Part shown: positions 25,564-32,872 of the stretch, in pieces | Layout: every line of letters begins with the position of its first letter | How positions within the stretch are numbered: position 1 is the first letter of the stretch | Assembly (NCBI RefSeq): GCF_010727125.1 | Contig: NZ_AP022564.1 | Location: forward strand, 1,178,001 to 1,242,000 | Direction of reading: 5' to 3' | Length of the DNA stretch: 64,000 nt | Source of the DNA: Mycolicibacter terrae | GTDB lineage: Bacteria; Actinomycetota; Actinomycetes; Mycobacteriales; Mycobacteriaceae | The notes under the pieces: generated by a model | Told to the model about the DNA's origin: nothing | The model's database searches: none | The model's input: only the letters and a program-made list of their open reading frames with translations | Made by a program: the position numbers and the translations under genes

Positions 25564-26663
25564 AAATCACTGCGCTGGAAGCTATTCCATTTGACATTCG
25601 CTATTCGAAGCCGCTGAAATTCGCCTCCGGCGAGGTGCACGTCGCCCAACATGTACTGGTGCGGGTACATACCGACGACGGGATCGTCGGCGTCGCCGAG
25701 GCGCCGCCGCGGCCCTTCACCTACGGCGAGACCCAAGTCGGGATCATCGCGGTGATAGAACAGCTCTTCGCTCCGCAACTCGTCGGGCTGACGCTGTTGC
25801 AGCGCGAGACGGTGGTCACCCGGCTGGCCCGCACGGTCGGCAACCCGACCGCCAAAGCCGCGGTGGACATGGCGATCTGGGACGCACTGGGCCGCACACT
25901 GGGCCTTCCCGTCCACGAGTTGCTCGGCGGGTTCACCGACCGGATGCGGGTCAGTCACATGCTCGGCTTCGACGAACCCGCGGTGATGGTGGCCGAAGCC
26001 GAACGGATGCGCGACAGCTACGGCATCACCACCTTCAAGGTGAAGGTGGGGCGCCGCCCGTGCTCACTGGACACCGCGGTGGTTCGGGCGCTGCGCGAAC
26101 GCTTCGGTGACGCCATCGAGCTCTATGTCGACGGAAACCGCGGCTGGACCGCCGCGGAGTCGCTGCGGGCGATGAAAGAGATGGCCGACTTGGACCTGCT
26201 GTTCGCCGAGGAACTGTGCCCGGCCGACGATGTGCTGGGACGGCGCTGGCTGGTCAGCCACCTCGATGTTCCTTTCATCGCCGACGAATCGGTCCCGACG
26301 CCGGCGGACGTGACCCGCGAGGTTCTCGGCGGGTCGGCGACCGCCGTCTCCATCAAGACGGCGCGAACCGGCTTCACGGGCTCGCAGCGGGTGCACCACC
26401 TCGCCGAGGGGCTCGGGCTGGAAGTGGTGCTGGGCAACCAGATCGACGGGCAACTCGGCACCGCCTGTGCGGTGAGTTTCGGCGCGGCCTACCAGCTGAC
26501 CGCGCGGCGCGCCGGCGAGCTCTCCAACTTCCTCGACATGAGCGACGACCTGCTCGCCGAGCCGCTGCAGATCCGCGACGGCGTCCTGCACGTACCGCCG
26601 GGCAACGGTCACGGGGTGGAGGTCGACCCGGACAAACTCGCCCGCTACCGCGTCGACCGCTGA
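25560..26663 (+). CDS. catB: muconate cycloisomerase
   Basis: 367 residues, enolase superfamily. The KxK pair is Lys160/Lys162 (TTFKVKVG), the metal ligands are Asp191 (VDGNRGW), Glu217 (FAEELCP) and Asp242 (ADES), and the opposite Lys is Lys266 (SIKTART). This set is that of muconate lactonizing enzymes. It converts cis,cis-muconate to muconolactone. It is coupled to catR by ATGA and lies 20 bases upstream of catA. Confidence 0.92.
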   Translation: MKITALEAIPFDIRYSKPLKFASGEVHVAQHVLVRVHTDDGIVGVAEAPPRPFTYGETQVGIIAVIEQLFAPQLVGLTLLQRETVVTRLARTVGNPTAKAAVDMAIWDALGRTLGLPVHELLGGFTDRMRVSHMLGFDEPAVMVAEAERMRDSYGITTFKVKVGRRPCSLDTAVVRALRERFGDAIELYVDGNRGWTAAESLRAMKEMADLDLLFAEELCPADDVLGRRWLVSHLDVPFIADESVPTPADVTREVLGGSATAVSIKTARTGFTGSQRVHHLAEGLGLEVVLGNQIDGQLGTACAVSFGAAYQLTARRAGELSNFLDMSDDLLAEPLQIRDGVLHVPPGNGHGVEVDPDKLARYRVDR

Positions 26664-26683
26664 ATAACCGAGGAGAAGAAGTA

Positions 26684-27544
26684 ATGACCACATTGGATGC
26701 ACCGCAGCCCACCGCCGCCGCTTCGGGTAATGCGGCCAGTGATCGGTTCGCCCTGGACAAGGGCGGCTTCGAGGCGGTCAAGGACACCCCCAAGGAACGC
26801 GTCGACATGCTGGCCCGCGAGGTACTGGGCGCCGTGCACGAGATCATCCACAAGCATCAGGTCACCTACCCCGAGTACAACGCGCTCAAGGCGTGGCTGA
26901 TCAAGGTCGGCCAGGACGGTGAATGGCCGCTGTTTTTGGATGTCTGGGTGGAGCATGCGCTCGAGGAGGTGACCACCGCGCACCGCAAGGGCAACAAGGG
27001 CACCATCGAGGGCCCCTATTACGTGCCCGACGCCCCCGAGTTGGGCCCGGAGGCCACGTTGCCGATGCGTGACGACGAACCCGGCGACACGCTGGTGTGG
27101 GAAGGCGCCATCACCTCCCTCGACGGCTCCCCGGTGGCGGGAAAGCTCGAAGTCTGGCACGCCGACGACGACGGCCTCTACTCGCAGTACGCCCCGGGCC
27201 TGCCGGTCTGGAATCTGCGGGGCAGCGTTTCGACCGGCCCGGACGGCAAGTTCCGGATCACCACGATCAGGCCGAAGCCGTACATGATCCCCACCGACGG
27301 CGCATGCGGCCAGCTCATCGCCGCAGCCGGCTGGCATGCCTGGCGGCCGGCCCACGTGCACTTCAAGGTGTCAGCGCCCGGTCATGAGCTGGTCACCGGC
27401 CAGCTGTACTTCCCCGGCGACCCGCACAACGCCGATGACGTCGCCTCTGCGGTGAAACCGGAGCTGATGCTGGACCCCAAGGCGCAACCCGACGGCAGCT
27501 TCGCGGTGACGTACAACTTCGTCCTCGACCCGGTGCAGGGCTGA
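26684..27544 (+). CDS. catA: catechol 1,2-dioxygenase (intradiol)
   Basis: 286 residues from ATG 26684, with AGGAGAAGAAG as ribosome site. The Fe(III) ligands of intradiol enzymes are all present: Tyr113 (GPYYVP), Tyr200 (KPYMIP), His224 and His226 (RPAHVHF). An N-terminal helical dimerisation domain of about 105 residues is present, as in catechol rather than protocatechuate enzymes. It cleaves catechol to cis,cis-muconate. Confidence 0.95.
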   Translation: MTTLDAPQPTAAASGNAASDRFALDKGGFEAVKDTPKERVDMLAREVLGAVHEIIHKHQVTYPEYNALKAWLIKVGQDGEWPLFLDVWVEHALEEVTTAHRKGNKGTIEGPYYVPDAPELGPEATLPMRDDEPGDTLVWEGAITSLDGSPVAGKLEVWHADDDGLYSQYAPGLPVWNLRGSVSTGPDGKFRITTIRPKPYMIPTDGACGQLIAAAGWHAWRPAHVHFKVSAPGHELVTGQLYFPGDPHNADDVASAVKPELMLDPKAQPDGSFAVTYNFVLDPVQG

Positions 27545-27551
27545 GGCCGCC

Positions 27552-27842
27552 ATGCTGTTTCACGTGCGGATGGATGTGCGGATCCCGCACGACCTCGACC
27601 CGCAGGTCCGTGCCGAGATTGTGGCCACGGAAAAGGCGTACTCGCAGGAGTTGCAGCGCTCCGGCAAGTGGCCGCACATCTGGCGGATCGTCGGGGAGTA
27701 CTCGAACATCTCGATCTTCGACGTCGCGTCGAATGACGAACTGCACCAGATCCTTTCGGGGCTCCCGCTGTTCGCCTACATGGATATCCGGGTGACGCCG
27801 CTGGCGACCCATCCCAGTGACGTGAAAGCGGTCACCCGGTAG
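27552..27842 (+). CDS. catC: muconolactone delta-isomerase
   Basis: 96 residues, the standard size. MLFHVRMDVRIPHDLDPQ, KWPHIWRIVGEYSNISIFDV and LFAYMDIRVTPLATHP are family hallmarks. It isomerises muconolactone to 3-oxoadipate enol-lactone, the PcaD substrate. It lies 7 bases after catA and closes the catR-B-A-C operon. Confidence 0.95.
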   Translation: MLFHVRMDVRIPHDLDPQVRAEIVATEKAYSQELQRSGKWPHIWRIVGEYSNISIFDVASNDELHQILSGLPLFAYMDIRVTPLATHPSDVKAVTR

Positions 27843-27882
27843 CCGGTGGCAGGACTATGGCCGCTTTCGCCTATCGTGGCGA

Positions 27883-27897
27883 GCTTACGACGTAAAC
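27883..27897. promoter_or_regulatory. TetR-type palindrome, site 1
   Basis: GCTTACGACGTAAAC has one mismatch to the consensus GTTTACGNCGTAAAC. It lies about 58 bases before the GTG of the TetR gene, a position suited to autoregulation. Three more copies lie within 1.6 kb. Confidence 0.65.
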
Positions 27898-27955
27898 TGG
27901 CGGTCGGTGCGCGAAGTGGATCGCAGATGATCGCTGGCGTCGTGCCGTCGATGCT

Positions 27956-28717
27956 GTGAAAAGGGTGGTCTGGGTGGATGCCGGGGATCGCGGTGCGCAG
28001 CGGCCGGTGCACGCCGAGGGGGCCGACATCGTCGACGGTCTGCGCTCGTCGTCGCAGTTGAGCCGCGACGGGATCCTGGAGGTGGCGATCGACTTCATCG
28101 ACCGCCACGGCCTGTCGAAGCTGACCATGCGCGCGCTGGGAGCGGCCTGCGGAGTCGAAGCGATGGCGCTCTACCGCTACGTGCACGGCCGCGGTGACCT
28201 GCTGACCGGCGTCGTCGACCACATCATCGACCGGCTCTACGCCGACCAACTGGCCGCGCGGCGACAAGAAGACGGCTGGCAGGACTATCTGATGCGGCTG
28301 GCGCATGGAGTACGCAAGATCGCCCTCGACCATCCGGAGGTCTTCCCGCTGGTCGCCACGCAGGCTCCGGAGGCGCCGTGGGTTCGGCCGCCGCTGCGCA
28401 GCCTGCGCTGGATGGAGAGCTTCCTCGACACGCTGATCTCTTACGGATTCGACGACAGCGCCGCGGTGGTGGCCTACCGCTCCTACACCACGTTTTTGAT
28501 CGGGCACCTGCTGTTGGAGGTGTCGGCACACGGCGCGGACCTGCACCCCGAGGAGGCGCTGCTCGAGGAGACCTGCCGGCCGGCGCACGACCTGTCGAGC
28601 TACCCGCACTTGCAGCGCTTGCAGCCGATGTTGTCTCAGGACCACAGCGGCGCCGAGTTCGAAGAGGCGCTCGAAGCCATGCTCGACCGGCTCGAACTGC
28701 TGCTCGCCCGGCACTGA
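27956..28717 (+). CDS. TetR/AcrR family regulator
   Basis: 253 residues from GTG 27956; the start could lie a few codons later. The TetR N-terminal domain is at about 35-85: SRDGILEVAIDFIDRHGLSK, then TMRALGAACGVEAMALYRYV as the helix-turn-helix. A TetR C-terminal ligand domain follows. It is the only regulator among four copies of the GTTTACGNCGTAAAC palindrome, one upstream of itself and others near csbD and the STAS gene, so it is the natural candidate to bind them. The ligand is unknown. Confidence 0.85.
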   Translation: MKRVVWVDAGDRGAQRPVHAEGADIVDGLRSSSQLSRDGILEVAIDFIDRHGLSKLTMRALGAACGVEAMALYRYVHGRGDLLTGVVDHIIDRLYADQLAARRQEDGWQDYLMRLAHGVRKIALDHPEVFPLVATQAPEAPWVRPPLRSLRWMESFLDTLISYGFDDSAAVVAYRSYTTFLIGHLLLEVSAHGADLHPEEALLEETCRPAHDLSSYPHLQRLQPMLSQDHSGAEFEEALEAMLDRLELLLARH

Positions 28718-28739
28718 GGCCACTCACTCCCGACCACGG

Positions 28740-28765
28740 GTTTACGTCGTAAACAAGGTGGGTAT
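28740..28765 (+). promoter_or_regulatory. TetR-type palindrome, site 2, overlapping a SigF-like csbD promoter
   Basis: GTTTACGTCGTAAAC (28740-28754) is a perfect palindrome. GTTT at 28740 and GGGTAT at 28760-28765, separated by 16 bases, match the mycobacterial SigF promoter pattern GTTT-N15-17-GGGTAT. The operator therefore covers the -35 element of the csbD promoter, 45 bases before the csbD ATG. A repressor here would block stress-type transcription. Confidence 0.65.
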
Positions 28766-28809
28766 GTTGCACATCACAGCGCAACAGGCACATGAGGGAG
28801 GAGCTTGAC

Positions 28810-28983
28810 ATGGGACTGGCGGACAAGGCGAAGAACGCCGCGCAGGATGCCGCGGGCAAGGTCAAAGAGGCCGCCGGGAAGACCACCGGCAATGACGACC
28901 TCAAGAACGAGGGCAAGGTCGATCAGGGAAAGTCCAGCCTGAAGAAGGCCGGCGAGAACATCAAAGACGCCTTCAAGGGCTGA
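28810..28983 (+). CDS. CsbD family stress protein
   Basis: 57 residues, MGLADKAKNAAQDAAGKVKE onward, highly charged, with Lys/Ala-rich repeats, matching the CsbD-like family. AGGGAGGAG lies 7 bases before the ATG. The function is unknown; family members are induced by general stress sigma factors. The SigF-like promoter just upstream fits this. A strong hairpin terminator follows the stop codon. Confidence 0.9.
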   Translation: MGLADKAKNAAQDAAGKVKEAAGKTTGNDDLKNEGKVDQGKSSLKKAGENIKDAFKG

Positions 28984-29000
28984 CACCCGAAAACGCCTGG

Positions 29001-29022
29001 CCCCGTCCGGATTCGGACGGGG
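29001..29022 (+). terminator. hairpin terminator after csbD
   Basis: CCCCGTCCG GATT CGGACGGGG is a perfect 9-bp stem with a 4-base loop, 18 bases after the csbD stop. No T-run follows, as is often the case in mycobacteria. It isolates csbD from the next gene. Confidence 0.75.
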
Positions 29023-29090
29023 TCGCGTCTCGCTGCGGGCGGCGCTGTCGCCCGACGACAACAGGGTGCCGGGCGGAAAAGGAGCGGCAG

Positions 29091-29405
29091 ATGGCGACAC
29101 GGCGATTCACCCGGCCGGTGGGTTGGGCCGTTGTCGGTGCGGGGGTGATCGCGCTGGTGGCACCGGTGTCGATACCCGACGGCGAGGGCGGTTCGATCGG
29201 CTGCGGCAACATCGTGGCGACGGATGTCTCCGACGCCTTGGACGCGAACGCCAAAAGTGTGGCCAGCGTGCTGGTCGCCAGTCAGGGCGTTCCGCACACC
29301 AACTACGTCGCCCGCTGCCAGTCCTCGCTTTCGGGCCGACGCGCCTGGTCGGTGACGCTGGTGGGCATCGGGCTCCTCACCGCCGCCGCTGGGTTTACAA
29401 CGTAA
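29091..29405 (+). CDS. small two-helix membrane protein
   Basis: 104 residues with a predicted membrane helix at about 11-27 (GWAVVGAGVIALVAPV) and another at about 86-102 (SVTLVGIGLLTAAAGF). The roughly 55-residue loop between holds two Cys (GCGN and ARCQSS) that could form a disulfide outside the cell. AAAAGGAGCGGCAG precedes the ATG. TetR-type palindrome 3 overlaps the stop codon. I do not recognise the family. Confidence 0.7.
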   Translation: MATRRFTRPVGWAVVGAGVIALVAPVSIPDGEGGSIGCGNIVATDVSDALDANAKSVASVLVASQGVPHTNYVARCQSSLSGRRAWSVTLVGIGLLTAAAGFTT

Positions 29406-29407
29406 AC
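29393..29407. promoter_or_regulatory. TetR-type palindrome, site 3
   Basis: GTTTACAACGTAAAC has one mismatch to the perfect palindrome. It overlaps the last codons of the small membrane protein gene and lies 47 bases before site 4. The pair of sites precedes the STAS gene. Confidence 0.6.
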
Positions 29408-29439
29408 GAACTGGCGTAGCTTCGTTCGCATGCTGTTCG

Positions 29440-29454
29440 GTTTACGCCGTAAAC
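29440..29454. promoter_or_regulatory. TetR-type palindrome, site 4
   Basis: GTTTACGCCGTAAAC is a perfect palindrome. It lies inside the first codons of the longest STAS frame (ATG 29430), but 36 bases upstream of the alternative GTG at 29490. This supports the later start and an operator role. Confidence 0.65.
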
Positions 29455-29489
29455 TCGGCCGCTGCGCGATATGGCGCGGCGGCGCGGAA

Positions 29490-29978
29490 GTGTCTGACCC
29501 GGCCGGGGCGGCCGGGGCCGGTGCGACGGCGAAAGCCAAGGATCGTCCCGCCCGACTCAGTGAGGTGCTCGCCGGGGTGGTAGCACGTCCGGACGACGAA
29601 GTGCGCGTCGTGCTGGAGCGCAGCGGCTCGGCGCTGGTGGTCCGGGCTGGCGGCAGCGTGGATGCCTCCAACGTGGCCGTCTGGCGGCGACTGGTCGGCG
29701 AGGCCGCGGCGATCACCGCAGCCCCGGGTCCGCTGATCGTCGATACCAGCGGGCTGGAGTTCATGGCCGTGTGCGCGTTCGGCGTCTTGATCGAGGAAGC
29801 GACCCGGTGTCGGCGCCGGGGCATCCGGCTCTGCCTGGTCAGTGGCCAACCCATCGTGGGCCGGGTCGTGAACGCGGTAGGCCTCGACAGCGCGCTGTCG
29901 TTCTGCGCGACCATCGACGACGCGCTCGGCGACACACCGGGTGCAGATACCGGGACGGTCCGGGGATCCAGCGCCTGA
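29490..29978 (+). CDS. STAS domain protein (anti-sigma factor antagonist-like)
   Basis: About 162 residues from GTG 29490 (VSDPAGAAGAGATAKAK). An ATG at 29430 is in frame, but the intervening bases contain operator site 4. The STAS fold covers about 37-145: VVLERSGSALVVRAGGSVDA, LIVDTSGLEFMAVCAFGVLI, IRLCLVSGQPIVGRVVNAVG. The usual phosphorylated Ser of the DSSG motif is replaced by VCAFG, so kinase-switch control is doubtful. It converges with the ybaK-like gene, with only 6 bases between stops. Confidence 0.82.
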   Translation: MSDPAGAAGAGATAKAKDRPARLSEVLAGVVARPDDEVRVVLERSGSALVVRAGGSVDASNVAVWRRLVGEAAAITAAPGPLIVDTSGLEFMAVCAFGVLIEEATRCRRRGIRLCLVSGQPIVGRVVNAVGLDSALSFCATIDDALGDTPGADTGTVRGSSA

Positions 29979-29984
29979 CCGTGC

Positions 29985-30494
29985 TCAACGGGCCCGGATA
30001 TCGGCGACCACCGCATCGGTCAGCCGGATCAGATCCGCCGGCGCCACCGCGACGTCCCAGCCGCGTCGGCCCGCGCTGCACAGCACGCGGTCGAAGTCGG
30101 CCGCCGAGGCGTCCACGACCGTCGGCAGCGCCTTGCGCTGGCCGAACGGCGAGATCCCGCCGAGTACGTAACCGGTCGCCCGTTGCGCCGCCGGCGGGTC
30201 GGCCATCGCCGCCCGGGACGCGCCGAGCGCGGTGGCGACGGCCTTCAACGACAGCTTCGCCGGCACCGGCAGCACCGCGACCGCCAAGGCGGGCGGCACC
30301 GTCCCGGAAAGCTCCACGATCAGCGTTTTGAAGATCTGCTCGGGCCGTACACCGGCCGGGCCGGCGGTGGCGAGCCGCTCGACGGCCTCGGCTCCGAACG
30401 AGCGCTGGTCGGGTTCGTGGTGGTAGCGCAGCACCTCGTGGGGCACCTGCGCGGCGATCAGGGCTGCGATGGCCGGGGTTGCCGCGCGACTCAC
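29985..30494 (-). CDS. YbaK-type aminoacyl-tRNA deacylase (Cys-tRNA(Pro))
   Basis: 169 residues from GTG 30494 (VSRAATPAIAALIAAQVPHE). KTLIVELSG, LAVAVLPVPAKLSLKAVATA, ATGYVLGGISPFGQRKALPT and the C-terminal VAVAPADLIRLTDA stretch are diagnostic of YbaK/EbsC, which clears mischarged Cys-tRNA(Pro). It is divergent from sigH, and the sigH promoter motif begins 18 bases from its start. From memory the M. tuberculosis counterpart is the split Rv3224A/B; here the gene is intact. Confidence 0.9.
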   Translation of the reverse strand: MSRAATPAIAALIAAQVPHEVLRYHHEPDQRSFGAEAVERLATAGPAGVRPEQIFKTLIVELSGTVPPALAVAVLPVPAKLSLKAVATALGASRAAMADPPAAQRATGYVLGGISPFGQRKALPTVVDASAADFDRVLCSAGRRGWDVAVAPADLIRLTDAVVADIRAR

Positions 30495-30511
30495 CGGGCC
30501 AGAATACGGCC

Positions 30512-30538
30512 GGAAATAGCGGCGTAGCCCACGCTGTT
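30512..30538 (+). promoter_or_regulatory. SigH-type autoregulatory promoter of sigH
   Basis: GGAAAT (30512-30517), 18 bases, then GTT (30536-30538) matches the SigH consensus GGAAY-N17-19-GTT. It lies 68 bases before the GTG of sigH. Autoregulation of sigH is established in M. tuberculosis; the site here is read from sequence. Confidence 0.6.
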
Positions 30539-30606
30539 GAGCAAGGCAGTGTGCGGCCACCACGCGTAGCTGTCGTCCACCGTCCTAGGATCGGGAAGGA
30601 GTCCGG

Positions 30607-31350
30607 GTGTCAACGGCGATCGGTCTGCTGGAAATCGAGCCATCGGCTGGGCCGGTTGCGGGCACCGCGACAGAAGGGACTGCAGCGATCACGATGGCTG
30701 ACGGCGAAAGTGCGACCGATAGCGGAACCGAGACCAGGGCCCCTGTTCGTTCCGACGAGACCGACGAGCAGCTGACGGCGCGCTTCGAACGCGACGCGAT
30801 CCCGATGCTCGATCAGCTCTACGGCGGCGCGCTGCGGATGACGCGCAATCCCGCCGACGCCGAGGATCTGCTGCAAGAGACCATGGTCAAGGCCTACGCC
30901 GGGTTCCGGTCATTCCGGGAGGGCACCAACCTCAAGGCGTGGTTGTACCGCATCCTGACCAACACCTACATCAACAGCTACCGCAAGAAGCAGCGCAAGC
31001 CCGCCGAATACCCGACCGACGAGATCACCGACTGGCAGTTGGCCGCCACCGCCGAGCACTCGTCGACCGGTCTGCGCTCGGCGGAGGTCGAGGCCCTGGA
31101 GTCGCTGCCGGACACCGAGATCAAAGAGGCGCTGCAGCAGCTTCCCGACGAATTCCGGATGGCGGTGTACTACGCCGACGTCGAAGGATTCCCGTACAAG
31201 GAGATCGCCGAGATCATGGATACGCCGATCGGCACGGTGATGTCGCGCCTGCACCGCGGCAGGCGCCAGTTGCGCAGTCTGTTGGCCGACGTCGCCAGGG
31301 ACCGCGGGTTCATCCGGGACGGCCAGGCACCCGAGGAGGTGTCGTCGTGA
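30607..31350 (+). CDS. sigH: RNA polymerase ECF sigma factor SigH
   Basis: 247 residues from GTG 30607, which has GGAAGGAG at the right distance. An internal ATG at 30694 ([11 protein letters not shown]) would give the roughly 218-residue length of M. tuberculosis SigH. Region 2 reads [20 protein letters not shown] and [20 protein letters not shown]; region 4 reads [20 protein letters not shown] and [17 protein letters not shown]. It drives thioredoxin, mrx-type and heat-shock genes on thiol stress and is held by RshA, whose gene overlaps by GTGA. Confidence 0.97.
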   Translation: MSTAIGLLEIEPSAGPVAGTATEGTAAITMADGESATDSGTETRAPVRSDETDEQLTARFERDAIPMLDQLYGGALRMTRNPADAEDLLQETMVKAYAGFRSFREGTNLKAWLYRILTNTYINSYRKKQRKPAEYPTDEITDWQLAATAEHSSTGLRSAEVEALESLPDTEIKEALQQLPDEFRMAVYYADVEGFPYKEIAEIMDTPIGTVMSRLHRGRRQLRSLLADVARDRGFIRDGQAPEEVSS

Positions 31351-31643
31351 GCGAGCACACCAGTGAGTGCGCCACTCCGGAGCCCGGCGGGCCGGCCGCC
31401 GAGTGTTCCGAGGTCATCGCCGAGGTATGGACGCTGCTGGACGGCGAATGCACCGCCGAGACCAAGGCCAAGCTGCGCCGGCACCTCGAGGAATGCCCGG
31501 GCTGCCTGCGGCACTACGGGGTCGAGGAACGGATCAAGGCGTTGATCGCACGCAAGTGCAGCGGCGACAAGGCACCGCAGCAGCTCTTCGAGCGGGTCCG
31601 GCTGGAGATCAGCCGCACCACGATCATCCACCGCGAAGGCTAG
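31347..31643 (+). CDS. rshA: anti-sigma factor RshA (zinc-associated)
   Basis: 98 residues from GTG 31347, overlapping the sigH stop. The redox switch HxxxCxxC is present as His46, Cys50 and Cys53 ([15 protein letters not shown]), and further Cys lie at 8, 20, 35 and 71. The reduced protein binds SigH; oxidation releases it. The length matches the M. tuberculosis protein. Confidence 0.95.
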   Translation: MSEHTSECATPEPGGPAAECSEVIAEVWTLLDGECTAETKAKLRRHLEECPGCLRHYGVEERIKALIARKCSGDKAPQQLFERVRLEISRTTIIHREG

Positions 31644-31697
31644 GGGCGGGCGGCCAACAAAACGCTTGGAAAGGCCGGGAGGGCCTGAGACGGCGTG

Positions 31698-31772
31698 CTA
31701 CGCGTTGGGGCGCTTGCCGTGGTTGGCTTTGCTGTGCTTGCGATCGCGCTTCTTGCGGCCACGCTTTGCCAT
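31698..31772 (-). CDS. 50S ribosomal protein bL37 (24 aa)
   Basis: The minus strand encodes a 24-residue basic peptide starting MAKRGRKKRDRKHS and ending HGKRPNA. It matches what I remember of bL37, the small mycobacteria-specific protein seen in ribosome structures. AGGAGGGTCGATC gives a strong ribosome site. The position just beyond rshA, on the opposite strand, also fits. It is far below usual ORF length cut-offs and easily missed. Confidence 0.9.
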   Translation of the reverse strand: MAKRGRKKRDRKHSKANHGKRPNA

Positions 31773-31892
31773 GATCGACCCTCCTAGCAGGTATTCCAGC
31801 TGGACAGTCTCTCATGCCCCCGGGTGTGACGCGGTGGCGGGGCCTTGGACAACCGGCCCCGCCACCGCGGTCTGTTCGTCTCAGCGCGCGCC

Positions 31893-32327
31893 TCAGTGGA
31901 AGCTGCGCGCCCCCGCCAGGGTCTGGGGCACGGGCGCGGCCGGGGCGGCTGCCGCGGGAGCACCGAACGCCGGCGGAGTGCCGAGCGCGGGCGCCCCGGG
32001 CACGCCTGCTGCCGGCGGGGTCAGCGAACTGACGTCGCTGGGCATGATCGAGCCCACTCCCGGCACCACGCGGTTGAGCATGCCGTTGAGCGCCTGCAGG
32101 AAGGAGTTGGCGGCGTTCACGCCGGCGGCCGAGCCTCCGGCGGCCGGTCCGGGCAGGCCGGGCAGCGCCGGGGCGCCGATCGGGGCCGGGATCGGCATCG
32201 GGTCGTCGACCAGCGTCGGGGCGGCCTTGGCCGAGGCGACGCCGAATCCCAGCGTGGCCAGTGTCATCGCGCCGGCGCACACCAGGGGCAACCGGACTCG
32301 TGGACTTGCAAAACGGTTTTCAGACAA
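31893..32327 (-). CDS. secreted Ala/Pro-rich protein
   Basis: 144 residues from TTG 32327, which has GAGGAGT 7 bases upstream. The open frame runs further up without a better start. A signal peptide is clear: RVRLPLVCAGAMTLATLGFG then ASAKA-AP, with cleavage near residue 35. The mature protein is rich in Ala, Pro and Gly, with APIGAPALPGLPGPAAGG and PALGTPPAFGAPAAAAP. No domain is recognised. It is probably exported and perhaps loosely wall-associated. Confidence 0.72.
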   Translation of the reverse strand: MSENRFASPRVRLPLVCAGAMTLATLGFGVASAKAAPTLVDDPMPIPAPIGAPALPGLPGPAAGGSAAGVNAANSFLQALNGMLNRVVPGVGSIMPSDVSSLTPPAAGVPGAPALGTPPAFGAPAAAAPAAPVPQTLAGARSFH

Positions 32328-32626
32328 CGCGTACTCCTCAGCTCGACTTCGGTTCGGCCCCCGCGTCACGGCGAATACGTCACGCGTTCGAAACACTCGA
32401 GTAACGGTGCTATGCAGTTGTCACAACAGAAACACGACACGGTCACGGATCGGACTCTCTAGATCCGCTTAATTGTCTTGGAGTTCGCTTAGTCGCCGCA
32501 CCGTGTGACGCCGGCCGGGGTGCCAAGCGTGCGCCCTACTCAACCGCGGAGCGGGGTTGTGGTTCGATAAGACGAAGATTTTTGGGTGATCAGGGAATCG
32601 TCGACTGGGTGATGAACGAGGTGAAG
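32328..32626. other. intergenic region between secreted protein and TB7.3 genes
   Basis: About 300 bases without a convincing gene, separating two divergent genes, so it must hold both promoters. I see no palindrome or clear -10/-35 pair that I would call. The short open frame upstream of the TB7.3 ATG is only an N-terminal extension of that gene. Confidence 0.5.
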
Positions 32627-32842
32627 ATGGCCGAGGACGTTCGCGCGGAGATCGTGGCCAGCGTGCTCGAAGTCGTGGTCCACGAGGGCGAACAGATCAA
32701 CGAGGGCGACACCGTGGTGTTGCTGGAGTCGATGAAGATGGAGATCCCCGTGCTGGCCGAGACCGCGGGCACCGTCAGCAAGGTGGCCGTGAAGGTCGGC
32801 GACGTCATCCAGGCCGGCGACCTCATCGCCGTGATCAGCTGA
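32627..32842 (+). CDS. biotin/lipoyl attachment protein (TB7.3-like)
   Basis: 71 residues from ATG 32627 (MAEDVRAEIVASVLEVVV), the same length as M. tuberculosis TB7.3 (Rv3221c). The attachment Lys is in LLESMKMEIPVLAE, the biotinyl ExMKM motif. EGEQINEGDTV and VKVGDVIQAGDLIAVIS are the usual hammerhead fold. It is a free-standing biotin carrier-type domain of unknown acyl partner. It lies 30 bases before pdtaS. Confidence 0.93.
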   Translation: MAEDVRAEIVASVLEVVVHEGEQINEGDTVVLLESMKMEIPVLAETAGTVSKVAVKVGDVIQAGDLIAVIS

Positions 32843-32872
32843 CCGCAGCATCGCCATGACGTGACATGACCC

